A DNA stretch of 64,000 nt, from NCBI GenBank assembly GCA_050297855.1, contig JBNKTC010000010.1, forward strand, positions 62,001-126,000, given 5' to 3'. Below are positions 17,685 to 26,830 of this stretch, one piece after another. The stretch is from SZUA-545 sp050297855 (GTDB taxonomy: Bacteria; Campylobacterota; Campylobacteria; Campylobacterales; SZUA-545). Position 1 is the first letter of the stretch. Each line of letters opens with the position of its first letter. The notes under the pieces were generated by a model that made no database searches, was not told the DNA's origin, and was given only the letters and a program-made list of their open reading frames with translations. The translations under genes were made by a program, and so were the position numbers.

Positions 17685-18962
17685 TTATCCGTCCGGGTTT
17701 TCCACCTTGCCCATGAAGAGGATAATATCATCACTATTCATGATAAAAAAGAAAAAAGGGCGGTTAATCGTCATCGTAACCTGTTCATACGTTTCAGGAA
17801 GGGAGGTGGTTCCTCCGAGAATTGCCGTAGCCGCTGCTGCTTCGGTTCCCTCTTCGTCCACTTTGATCACCGCTTTTTGAAAAGTGTTGGTTACATACAG
17901 GGGGCTTCCATCAACGATGCCGGAAAAATCAGCCGTATTCGGATCGAAAGCATCAGACATTCCGAGCGCGCGAAGCGGTACAGCCAGGTTAGTACCGATA
18001 TTTAGTTCATATTTTGGCATCGAGAGGATGACCTCTTTGGTATCCATCTGGGAAACGATAGTCGAGAGGGTATCCCGGCTCAGGTTGTTTTCGACATTTT
18101 CAAACGATGTGGTATCGGGCAGTATAACGACCATTTTATGTTTGCCGTCGTCATAACGGAGGGTGACGGCACTGAAATCACTGCCTTTGGTATAGAGAAG
18201 GTTCTTTGTCTGGTGCATCATATCGACGGTTTGGGTCGTCCCGTTATTGAGAAAAAATTCGGCTGTATCGGTCGAACTTTCCGTAAAGGTATGGCTCCAT
18301 GTCCCAAGGAAATAGATCGTATTGACTAAAACGAACCGTGTCGAATCCGTTATGCTCCCTTCTTCAAAAGCGCTCGGAATCAGACCGAAGGTTTTTGCAG
18401 ATATCCATTTGTTAAGGGCTGTTCGTACGGCTTCAGGCTTGGCAGCAAAATCGACACTTTTGATATCGGCGCCGTAGTTGAGTGCCAAGGTATCGAGATA
18501 TTCTGTCCGTACGCTGAAGTCGTTTTGAAGCCAGAGGGAGTTGGCACTGGTCAGGTTCCCTTCCCCGTCAAAAACCGAAGTATCCAGGGCATTAAAGGCC
18601 TGGTGGTGGCGTGTGTCGTTATCCAGGAAATTCAGAACGCTTCGCATCTGGTTTTTGGTCTCCCCTTCGGCACCGGCATAAAGCATCGTAAAGGCAGAGC
18701 TGACACTGTAGGGGGAGAAGAAGAGGTTTTCGTTGCTCTGCGTGATCTCCCTATAGAGTGAAAAGGTGAAGTCGCCAAGGCCGTTACGCAATGTTTCGAG
18801 GTCTGTCGTATTGACATCGGGGACCTCACGGCTTAGTGTCGACTTCAGCGTCGCTACCTCCGCTTCTGGTGTATCGTTATTATTACTGTCTTGATCACCG
18901 CAGCCGGAAATCAGCGTTGCAAAAACAAAAGTGGAAAAGAGAAAAACGGATAGACGGGGCAT
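17685..18962 (-). CDS. Serpin-family protease inhibitor, predicted lipoprotein
   Basis: A 425-residue serpin (family I4). The start MPRLSVFLFSTFVFATLISGC is a lipoprotein signal with the lipobox ISGC (Cys21), followed by a short acidic linker and a full-length serpin fold: NLFFSPYSVSSAFTMLYAGA (about 79-98), NSLWLQ, FVLVNTIYFLGTW (about 210-222), and the C-terminal RPFFFFI...ILFMGKVENP. The reactive-loop hinge EEGTEAAAATA (370-380) has the small residues typical of inhibitory serpins. By alignment to antitrypsin, P1-P1' is about Thr386-Ser387. Monocistronic, with AGGAG before the ATG. Bacterial serpins are sporadic, so lateral transfer is likely. Confidence 0.93.
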   Translation of the reverse strand: MPRLSVFLFSTFVFATLISGCGDQDSNNNDTPEAEVATLKSTLSREVPDVNTTDLETLRNGLGDFTFSLYREITQSNENLFFSPYSVSSAFTMLYAGAEGETKNQMRSVLNFLDNDTRHHQAFNALDTSVFDGEGNLTSANSLWLQNDFSVRTEYLDTLALNYGADIKSVDFAAKPEAVRTALNKWISAKTFGLIPSAFEEGSITDSTRFVLVNTIYFLGTWSHTFTESSTDTAEFFLNNGTTQTVDMMHQTKNLLYTKGSDFSAVTLRYDDGKHKMVVILPDTTSFENVENNLSRDTLSTIVSQMDTKEVILSMPKYELNIGTNLAVPLRALGMSDAFDPNTADFSGIVDGSPLYVTNTFQKAVIKVDEEGTEAAAATAILGGTTSLPETYEQVTMTINRPFFFFIMNSDDIILFMGKVENPDG

Positions 18963-19026
18963 TGAAATCTCCTGGAAGGATTATTTGAAAAATTCCTCCC
19001 AGTATAGTTAAAGTCAAATTAAAAAA

Positions 19027-20167
19027 TCAAGATAATCTATTTTTAAAGTCTTCGTACCCAAAATTTTTTACCACGTCGACCGTGCCGCCTTTGCGGTAGA
19101 TCGCCAGTGACGGGAGTTTGATCCCGTTAAACGTCGTGTTTTTGACAAAGGTGTAGTGGATCTGATCTTCGAAGACCAGCCGGTCGCCGGGTTTGAGCGG
19201 CTTGTCGAAGGAGTAGTCCCCGATGATGTCACCGGCCAGGCAGGTGTTGCCGCCCAGGCGGTAGGTGTACTGCTTTTCCCCCGCTTCTCCTGAGTTGCGG
19301 ATCATCGCCCGGTAGGGCATCGCCAGGGTGTCGGGCATGTGGGCTTCGGCGGAGGTGTCGAGGATCGCCAGTTCCATGCCGTTTGTGATCACATCCAGCA
19401 CCGTTGCCACCAGCGGCCCCGTCTGCCAGCCGACCGCTTCGCCCGGCTCCAGGTAGACCGGGATGTCGTTGTGACGGGAGCGGAACGCTTTGATCACCCG
19501 GATCAGGCCGTCCACGTCGTAGTCGGCGCGGGTGATGTGGTGGCCGCCGCCGAAATTGATCCATTTCATCCGGTCGATAATATGGCCGAACTTTGCCTCG
19601 AAGCCGACGAGGACCGCTTCGAGGGCGTCGACGTTCTGCTCGCATAGTGCGTGAAAGTGGAGGCCGTCTACCCCCTCGCCGATGACGCTTTCGTCAAACT
19701 CCGTGATCACCGTCCCAAGGCGGCTGTAAAGCCCGCAGGGGTTGTAGATATCTGTGGGTGCCGAGGAGACCTCGGGATTGACCCGGATGCCCAGGCTGAT
19801 CTTGGGGTTGGCCGCTTTGGCCTGTTTGGCAAAGCGCGTGAACTGGCCCGTGGAGTTGAAGACCAGGTGGTCCGATATCCGGGCGATCTCATCCAGCTCC
19901 TCTTCCTTAAAGGCAGGGGAGTAGGTGTGCACCTCTTTGTTCATCGTCTCCCGCCCGAGCAGGGCTTCGTGCAGTCCCGAGGCTGCCGTGCCGTGGAGGT
20001 ACTTTCCGACCAGGTCGAAGGTGCTCCACATCGCAAAGCCTTTCAGTGCCAGCAGGATCTTGGCCCCTGACTCCTTCTGCACGCGGTCCAGGGTCCGGAG
20101 GTTTTTCTCCAGCAGTTCCTCTTCGCAGACGTAGCAGGGTGAGGGGACCTCGTTCAGGTAAGGAGGA

Positions 20168-20178
<11 letters not shown>
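19027..20178 (-). CDS. nspC: Carboxynorspermidine decarboxylase
   Basis: A 383-residue PLP enzyme of the alanine-racemase-fold decarboxylase group. PSPCYVCEEELLEKNL and the PLP lysine in ALKGFAMWS (about residues 43-51) identify it, with HFHALCEQN and the glycine-rich phosphate-binding stretch WINFGGGHH downstream. It converts carboxyspermidine or carboxynorspermidine to the polyamine, the alternative spermidine route found in Campylobacterota and Vibrio. It overlaps the synthase gene by 11 bases. Confidence 0.93.
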
Positions 20179-21361
<1,183 letters not shown>

Positions 21362-21548
21362 AGTGACTCCTTATAATAGAAAGAAAATTTTCACTAAAAC
21401 TCAAATCTGGTGCGCAATGGCACCACATGTGAACTTTAGGATAACGAATTATACACGATAATGAAAAGTTTCGGGGAGAAAAACGCTCCCTTGCCGCATA
21501 ATGTGGAATAATGTACAATTACATCAATTAATACGTAAGGGAATAACT

Positions 21549-22010
21549 ATGCTTATCGAGGGGAATCTCAACCTGGACGGCAGCGAAAAAGTCGCCGTCA
21601 TCAACGCACGCTTTAACCACATCATCACCGACCGCCTGGTCGAAGGGGCCAAAGACTCATTTGTTCGCCACGGCGGCAAGGAAGAGAACCTGGACCTGAT
21701 CCTGGTACCGGGTGCATTCGAGCTGCCGCTGGCGCTTAAAAAAGTTCTCGACAGCGGCAAATACGATGCCGTCTGCTGCCTGGGTGCCGTTATCCGCGGC
21801 TCCACACCGCACTTTGACTATATCTCCGCAGAGACGACCAAAGGGATCGCATCCATGGCGCTCCAGGCGGGCAAACCGGTAGCTTTCGGCGTACTGACGA
21901 CCGATACGATCGAGCAGGCGATCGAGCGTGCCGGGAGCAAAGTCGGCAATAAGGGTGCCGAAGCGATGACGACGATCATCGAGATGCTCAACCTTTATAA
22001 AAAGCTCTGA
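21549..22010 (+). CDS. ribH: 6,7-dimethyl-8-ribityllumazine synthase
   Basis: A 153-residue enzyme catalysing the penultimate step of riboflavin synthesis. The ATG at 21549 is chosen (MLIEGNLNLDG) rather than an in-frame ATG 48 bases upstream because TAAGGGA lies just before it and the shorter length fits the family. Motifs include VINARFNHIITDRLVEGA, VPGAFELPLALKK, and CLGAVIRGSTPHFDYI. It starts the conserved Campylobacterota cluster ribH-nusB-pyrF. Confidence 0.96.
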   Translation: MLIEGNLNLDGSEKVAVINARFNHIITDRLVEGAKDSFVRHGGKEENLDLILVPGAFELPLALKKVLDSGKYDAVCCLGAVIRGSTPHFDYISAETTKGIASMALQAGKPVAFGVLTTDTIEQAIERAGSKVGNKGAEAMTTIIEMLNLYKKL

Positions 22011-22013
22011 TAC

Positions 22014-22412
22014 GTGGCAACCCGAACCGACGCACGCGTCGCCGTCATCAGCATCCTCTTCGCCCACGACAGCGGGAACGAACAGGCCCTCGATAACCGT
22101 GACGGCCTCTATGAAGAGAAAAAGATCCGAAACAAGCAACGCGACTTTGCGAACGCACTGCTTGAGGGGGTCCTGGCCAACATGGAAGAGGTCGATACCC
22201 TGATCGAATCCCTTCTTCAGGAGTGGGATTACGACCGGATCGGCAAAGTGGAAAAAGCGATCCTCCGCCTGGGCGTCTACGAACTGCTCCACACCGATAC
22301 CGACCGCCCCGTCATTATGAATGAGGCAATCAATATCGCCAAAGAGCTCTGCGCCGACGAGTCGCCGAAGTTTATCAACGGCATCCTCGACAAGATCAAG
22401 AAGGCTGACTAA
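22014..22412 (+). CDS. nusB: Transcription antitermination factor NusB
   Basis: A 132-residue all-helical NusB protein beginning at GTG 22014, 3 bases after the ribH stop; no ATG is available near. Family stretches are ARVAVISILFAHDSGNEQ at the start and LRLGVYELLHTD...VIMNEAINIAKELC...KFINGILDKI at the end. With NusE it binds boxA in rRNA leaders. It is translationally linked to ribH and pyrF. Confidence 0.95.
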   Translation: MATRTDARVAVISILFAHDSGNEQALDNRDGLYEEKKIRNKQRDFANALLEGVLANMEEVDTLIESLLQEWDYDRIGKVEKAILRLGVYELLHTDTDRPVIMNEAINIAKELCADESPKFINGILDKIKKAD

Positions 22413-22414
22413 GC

Positions 22415-23098
22415 ATGGAACTCTGCCTCTCGCTGGACCTCCCTTCCAAAGAGGAGAACCTGGCCCTGGTCGAAAAACTTAAACGTTTCGATATCTGGAT
22501 CAAAGTGGGCCTTCGCTCCTATATCCGTGACGGCCGCGAGTTCCTCGAGGCGATCAAAAAAATCAACCCCGATTTTAAGATCTTCCTCGACCTGAAGCTC
22601 TACGACATCCCCAACACGATGGCCGACGCCGCCGAGTCTATCGCGGCACTCCCCATCGATATGTTCAACGTCCACGCCAGTGCCGGACGTGAAGCGATGA
22701 AAACGGTCATGGAGCGGCTGGGAAGCGGCAAACGCCCGCTGGTCCTCGCCGTAACGGCCCTGACCAGCTTCGACGAAGCGGGCTTCCAGGCGGTCTACGG
22801 CGCGCCCATCGCGGACAAAGCGGGGCAGTTCGCCCAAGACGCCCACGCCTGCGGTCTGGACGGCGTCGTCTGCTCCGTACACGAGAGCCTGCAGATCAAA
22901 TCCCTGACGGACGACAGCTTCATCACGCTCACCCCGGGTATCCGCCCGGCGGGCAGCAGTGCCGACGACCAAAAGCGCGTCGCCACCCCGGCGGTAGCCA
23001 AGGAAAACAAGTGCGACTTCATCGTCGTAGGCCGCCCGATCTACAAAGCGGAAGACCCCGCAAAGGTCACAGCCGAAATCCTTGAATCGATCAAGTGA
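22415..23098 (+). CDS. pyrF: Orotidine-5'-phosphate decarboxylase
   Basis: A 227-residue OMP decarboxylase, last step of UMP synthesis. The catalytic array DLKLYDIPNTM (about residues 60-70) holds the Asp-x-Lys-x-x-Asp residues. LTPGIRPAGSSADDQKRVATP and FIVVGRPIYKAEDP form the phosphate-binding end of the barrel. It begins 2 bases after the nusB stop and is followed by tRNA-Ser. Confidence 0.96.
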   Translation: MELCLSLDLPSKEENLALVEKLKRFDIWIKVGLRSYIRDGREFLEAIKKINPDFKIFLDLKLYDIPNTMADAAESIAALPIDMFNVHASAGREAMKTVMERLGSGKRPLVLAVTALTSFDEAGFQAVYGAPIADKAGQFAQDAHACGLDGVVCSVHESLQIKSLTDDSFITLTPGIRPAGSSADDQKRVATPAVAKENKCDFIVVGRPIYKAEDPAKVTAEILESIK

Positions 23099-23157
23099 TT
23101 TCAAAAATATTTAAGCGTAATTTAAAGGCCGTCTGTTTATAATTACGCCTCTACTAC

Positions 23158-23247
23158 GGATAGGTGGGTGAGTGGCTGAAACCACACCCCTGCTAAGGGT
23201 GCATACCTTTACGGGTATCGAGGGTTCGAATCCCTCCCTGTCCGCCA
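23158..23247 (+). tRNA. tRNA-Ser (anticodon GCU)
   Basis: A class II tRNA of 90 bases with an encoded CCA end. Acceptor GGATAGG (23158-23164) pairs with CCTGTCC (23237-23243) with one G-U pair. The anticodon arm CACCC-CTGCTAA-GGGTG gives anticodon GCT (23192-23194), reading AGC/AGU. A variable arm and the T arm GGTTCGAATCC are clear. It borders the AT-rich islet. Confidence 0.95.
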
Positions 23248-23307
23248 CTTCTAGAAAACAATCTCTTATATTTTTCAATCTCTTATGTAATATGCAACTG
23301 TCATGAA

Positions 23308-23412
23308 TCCCGGGGAGGGACGAGAACACTCGATTGAGGGTTCGGTGTAGTGAGTGTAGCGAACGGAACTCTGGAACAAGCGAAGCTTGTGTAAGCAAAT
23401 CCCGACCGGATG
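23308..23412 (+). repeat. Structured tRNA-Ser-associated sequence
   Basis: About 60 bases after tRNA-Ser lies a GC-richer stretch with nested inverted repeats: GTTCG (23340-23344) with CGAAC (23360-23364), and ACAAGC-GAA-GCTTGT (23376-23390). It also echoes the tRNA T-arm (GAGGGTTCG; AATCCC). I recall similar blocks following serine tRNA genes in related bacteria, where they produce spurious predicted proteins beginning REGFEPSIPV in one frame. It may be a tRNA fragment left by integration or a 3' processing element. Confidence 0.45.
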
Positions 23413-23487
23413 GATGCGGTAAAGTTGCCTATCTTCTTTATTCCCGAACATAGTAAGTTGTTAAACTAAAAAACTTTCCTTGACTTA

Positions 23488-24999
23488 TTAAGAAATGATT
23501 TTCAACCGATTGATTAGTACACCTTTATCCAGTATCCCAGTATAATTAAAAATTGAAAGATTGAATGTATTGCTTTTAGAATAGGTATTCCAATTTTTGG
23601 CAAGCCACTTAAGCGTATCTGCTGAAATAAGAGCTATATCGGTATCGTCTGATTCTACTTTCAATTTGTGGGCGATATTTTCTGTTGATGCTTCAGGATT
23701 TGACGTAATAATAAGAAAAACATTGACTCTTTCATCATGATCACGAATATAATTTTTAAACTGTTTTACATGACTTGATGGGAATGTATAGGTGCCTTCT
23801 ACACTTTTATTATCCCACAAAAGAAGACGACTTTTTTGTTTTAGCTTCCCGTCAGCATGTTCAACACCATCCATTTTTACAGATACTAATCCAAAAAACT
23901 TTTCAAAAATATAATGCGTTGCTTTTTCAAATAAATGTTCTATTTCAAGGTCTTTGTCAATAATTTTGTTTGACCTTAAATTTTCCCTATCTCTATAGGC
24001 TAATTCACTATAAAACTCGAAAAGTTTTTCTTCTTCTTCTATATTGTCTTCAAAATCAATTGATCTAAGATTATCAAAGTAATCGATTATATTTAGTATT
24101 TTTGTTTCTTTTGTTCCACTAACGGGAACACTTGGTAATACTTGACAAAATTCATACAATTCTTGATTATTTAAAATTGATAATGTATCAGAAGGAGAAA
24201 TATCTGCAAATAATATCCGTTCTATAAGTTCATCTTTTGTTCCTGCACTACTTGGAAGACCGTATTCATGTGCTATAGAGGAAAGTTGGGATTTTTTCAA
24301 ATATTCCAGCAGTGATTTATATGCAGGTTTTAATAACTCAATATCCAGAATTTTTTTGATTGTTGAAGTCATTTCTATAGGTAACAAGATATAACTGCCG
24401 AGTTCAGGATGTTTATTTGGTAAAAAAAGTATACCTCTCTTATTTAAATCTTTGAGTACGTTTTCAATCTCGTGAACAGTGTGGATAGAATTATCTTTTT
24501 TCGGAAAGGTTTTGAGTTGAGCCTGAATTACTAAGTGATCATTAAAAGTCAGTCCGAGATGTTCTCGAAGTCTTTTGAGAAGGGTTTTTTCTTCAGTACT
24601 AATTATTCCATCGTCAATGGCGACTTCTAAAACTGTCTTATATGTTTCAATGGATTGATTATTTTTATATTGAAAATAATTGCTCTCTTTTGAAATATTC
24701 AATATATCTTCTTCTTTTTTTAGGACGTAGTTGATAAGTGTTGATTTATCTAAAAGATTCTCATTTTCAATTAGTGTAGTAAGAAGAAAATTTGCAATAA
24801 CTTTATTTTCAAAATCAAAGGAATCGATATTTAATCTTTGAGAAATATTTTCAGATTTTAAAATTTTTTCATGGTCACGAGAAATAATATTACGTAATTC
24901 TTCTTCATCATTAGGAGGGACTATATTCCGATTATAGCTATTTAGTGTGTTTTGTAGATACATTTTGGATGTATATTGAAGGGCCTCTTCAAAATTCAT
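23488..24999 (-). CDS. TerB-like/SAP/FokI-like nuclease, candidate defence protein
   Basis: A 503-residue AT-rich gene with no close relative I can name. Visible modules: helical N-terminus; a TerB-like helix pair VAIDDGIISTEEKTLLKRLREHLGL (about 126-150, split here by family convention); two SAP-like repeats (about 228-264 with SSAGTKDELIERIL, and 276-310 with VSGTKETKILNII); and a C-terminal PD-(D/E)XK domain (about 355-470) with DG at Asp383 and WDNK at Asp396-Lys398, spaced as in FokI. No methyltransferase is adjacent. AGGAGG precedes the ATG. Composition and tRNA proximity suggest transfer. Function inferred only from modules. Confidence 0.72.
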   Translation of the reverse strand: MNFEEALQYTSKMYLQNTLNSYNRNIVPPNDEEELRNIISRDHEKILKSENISQRLNIDSFDFENKVIANFLLTTLIENENLLDKSTLINYVLKKEEDILNISKESNYFQYKNNQSIETYKTVLEVAIDDGIISTEEKTLLKRLREHLGLTFNDHLVIQAQLKTFPKKDNSIHTVHEIENVLKDLNKRGILFLPNKHPELGSYILLPIEMTSTIKKILDIELLKPAYKSLLEYLKKSQLSSIAHEYGLPSSAGTKDELIERILFADISPSDTLSILNNQELYEFCQVLPSVPVSGTKETKILNIIDYFDNLRSIDFEDNIEEEEKLFEFYSELAYRDRENLRSNKIIDKDLEIEHLFEKATHYIFEKFFGLVSVKMDGVEHADGKLKQKSRLLLWDNKSVEGTYTFPSSHVKQFKNYIRDHDERVNVFLIITSNPEASTENIAHKLKVESDDTDIALISADTLKWLAKNWNTYSKSNTFNLSIFNYTGILDKGVLINRLKIIS

Positions 25000-25193
25000 A
25001 GTTTCCTCCTGTTTAATATTTATCTTATAATATCAATTAATTATATAAGTTTTTTTAAAAGAAAGCTTGATTCATTTTCTTTTGATCGAAATTAAGAATG
25101 TATTTTTTGCAATTAAAGCTATTTATAACAATTCCGCATCTACCATCGAATTTATTGGTACCAATAAATAAACATATTTTCAAGGAGACATTA

Positions 25194-25319
25194 ATGAATG
25201 TTCAAAGCTTAGTAGAGTCAAAGGTTACATGGTTTGTAGTTGGTTTTTTTGCTTCTATATTGGTTATGAGGTTTTTAGTGGAAGATTTTAGATGGATTGC
25301 TAAATTAATTTTGACCTAA
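25194..25319 (+). CDS. Single-span membrane microprotein
   Basis: A 41-residue protein starting at ATG 25194, preferred over an in-frame ATG at 25098 because AAGGAG lies 6 bases upstream. WFVVGFFASILVMRFLV forms one membrane segment; the ends are polar. It is divergent from the nuclease gene by 194 bases and shares its AT-rich composition, so it may belong to the same islet. No homologue is recognised. A perfect 13-base-pair hairpin follows the stop. Confidence 0.65.
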   Translation: MNVQSLVESKVTWFVVGFFASILVMRFLVEDFRWIAKLILT

Positions 25320-25322
25320 TAC

Positions 25323-25352
25323 AGAGAAAAGAGAGACGACTCTCTTTTCTCT
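25323..25352. terminator. Bidirectional hairpin terminator closing the islet
   Basis: AGAGAAAAGAGAG (23-35 past 25300) pairs perfectly with CTCTCTTTTCTCT around an ACGA loop: 13 base pairs. It lies between the convergent microprotein and alanine-dehydrogenase-like genes and marks the return to higher GC. Confidence 0.7.
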
Positions 25353-25392
25353 TACTTCTTATTAAAATAGATGGGACAAACAACGTTAAACC

Positions 25393-26541
25393 TCAATGAA
25401 CAACCTCAACATGCGGATACATCGCCTCCCGATGCTGAAAGGAAAGAATATTCGGCTTGACCACGACCCCGGCATCGATGTTGATCGCCTGGCGGATGGT
25501 CTCGTTGTGCTGCCAGCCGCCGTGGCCTGCCATGATCGTCTCCAGGTAGACGATGAGTGCCGCGGAGATGGAGCGCGAGGCGCTCTCCCAGAGGTAGTTG
25601 GGCGTGTGGTCGACGGCGTAGTAGTCCACGCTCCCGACCCGGAACATCGGGTTTTTAAAGGTCGTCGGTCTGGCAAAGTAGAAGCCCATGCCGTCGTCGC
25701 AGCTGACGTCGATGATGAGGCAGCCGGGTTTGAGGCATTCGTGTTCCGGTTCGGTGACGTAGTCGATGGGGTGGTCCGGGTTCTGGAGGGTCCCGTTGAT
25801 GATGATGTCCGATTCGCTGATGAGGTCGCACAGCGGCCGTCTGCTGCCGTCGTGTTCGATGACCACCATGCGCGCTTCCCCTTCTGTCCCGGGTTGAACG
25901 CGGACATAGTCGCAGTCGAGGATCTCTTCGCGCACTTCGTGATCGGGGCGCTGGATGCAGATGGTGATGTCCCTGAATCCGTGGGCTTTGAGGGCGTAGA
26001 TGGCCCCGCGGCTGACGGCGCCGAAACCGAAGATGATCACTTTGCGCTGGTTGCCGTAGTGGCCGTCGATGCCCTTGAGCTGCATGCTGTGCAGCACCGC
26101 GCAGTAGCCTGCCATTTCGTTGTTTTTATAGAAGGTGTGGCGGCCGATCTCCCCTTTGGGACCCCAGATAAACATATCTTCGAAGGCGATGAGGGTCTGT
26201 TTGCGGTCGATGGCCGCCTGGGTCATGGCGCGCTGCTGGACGCAGTGGGGGTAGCCCCAAAGCACACCCCCTTCGCGGAGCTCCAGCAGGTCGTCCACCA
26301 CCGGTTTGGCGATGATGACGGCACTCGTGTCGGCCAGCAGCTCGCTGCGCGAAGCGACGCCCCCCGTCTGGGAGGCGATTTGGGCATCGTCGATCCCGAA
26401 GGGTCTCCCGTACCCCTCTTCGAATATCATCCGGCGGCGGATGGGCTCGGGGATGCGCGGCAGGTGTTCGGGATGGACCGGGATGCGCCTTTCGTCCTCT
26501 TTTTTTGAAGTCCCGACGACTCCGAGTGTAAATGGTTGCAT
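25393..26541 (-). CDS. Alanine dehydrogenase/PNT-family oxidoreductase, N5-(carboxyethyl)ornithine-synthase-like
   Basis: A 382-residue protein of the alanine dehydrogenase/transhydrogenase fold. The N-terminal stretch GTSKKEDERRIPVHPEHL matches the substrate-binding start of the family, and VIIFGFGAVSRGAIYALKAHG (about 175-195) is the NAD(P) Rossmann motif. Members reduce pyruvate imines to make alanine or carboxyethyl amino acids. IAFEDMFIWGPKGEIGRHTFYKNNEMAGY is conserved-looking but does not settle the substrate. Monocistronic, with AAAGGA before the ATG. Confidence 0.75.
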   Translation of the reverse strand: MQPFTLGVVGTSKKEDERRIPVHPEHLPRIPEPIRRRMIFEEGYGRPFGIDDAQIASQTGGVASRSELLADTSAVIIAKPVVDDLLELREGGVLWGYPHCVQQRAMTQAAIDRKQTLIAFEDMFIWGPKGEIGRHTFYKNNEMAGYCAVLHSMQLKGIDGHYGNQRKVIIFGFGAVSRGAIYALKAHGFRDITICIQRPDHEVREEILDCDYVRVQPGTEGEARMVVIEHDGSRRPLCDLISESDIIINGTLQNPDHPIDYVTEPEHECLKPGCLIIDVSCDDGMGFYFARPTTFKNPMFRVGSVDYYAVDHTPNYLWESASRSISAALIVYLETIMAGHGGWQHNETIRQAINIDAGVVVKPNILSFQHREAMYPHVEVVH

Positions 26542-26830
26542 GTGGTTTCCTTTGGTGAAACGGTGAAGGGTATGACTTCGGAGGGAAGATCAGGGATCCT
26601 GGGGGTGGTGAGCTGAAAATCTTTTTAGGGTAATAGACCCGGTCGTGCTAAGGACATGGCATTAAACTTCTGCTCTGTGCAGAGAGGAAAAAGAGAGAGA
26701 AAACCTGTTTTGGGCATCCGTATGCCCAGGTATGTGGGGCCAGTCTACTCCTTATTGCCTGAGTACAAGCTTCCGGAGTGAGACTAGTATGATAAACGGG
26801 GCAGCGCGACAGTCGCGAAAGCCTCTGATA
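26542..26830. other. Intergenic region without a gene
   Basis: About 290 bases between the alanine-dehydrogenase-like and GGDEF-EAL genes. It must hold the promoter of the former; no clear -35/-10 pair is seen. Apart from the hairpin at 26711-26728 nothing is recognised. Confidence 0.6.
26711..26728 (-). terminator. Probable terminator of the binding-protein/GGDEF-EAL operon
   Basis: TGGGCAT (26711-26717) pairs with ATGCCCA (26722-26728). On the minus strand the stem is followed after a few bases by a T/C-rich run, as expected for termination downstream of the GGDEF-EAL gene. Confidence 0.5.

Noticed and set aside
23111..23398. 95-residue minus frame containing REGFEPSIPV
   Set aside because: This is the well-known translation artefact of tRNA genes; the frame runs antisense through tRNA-Ser.
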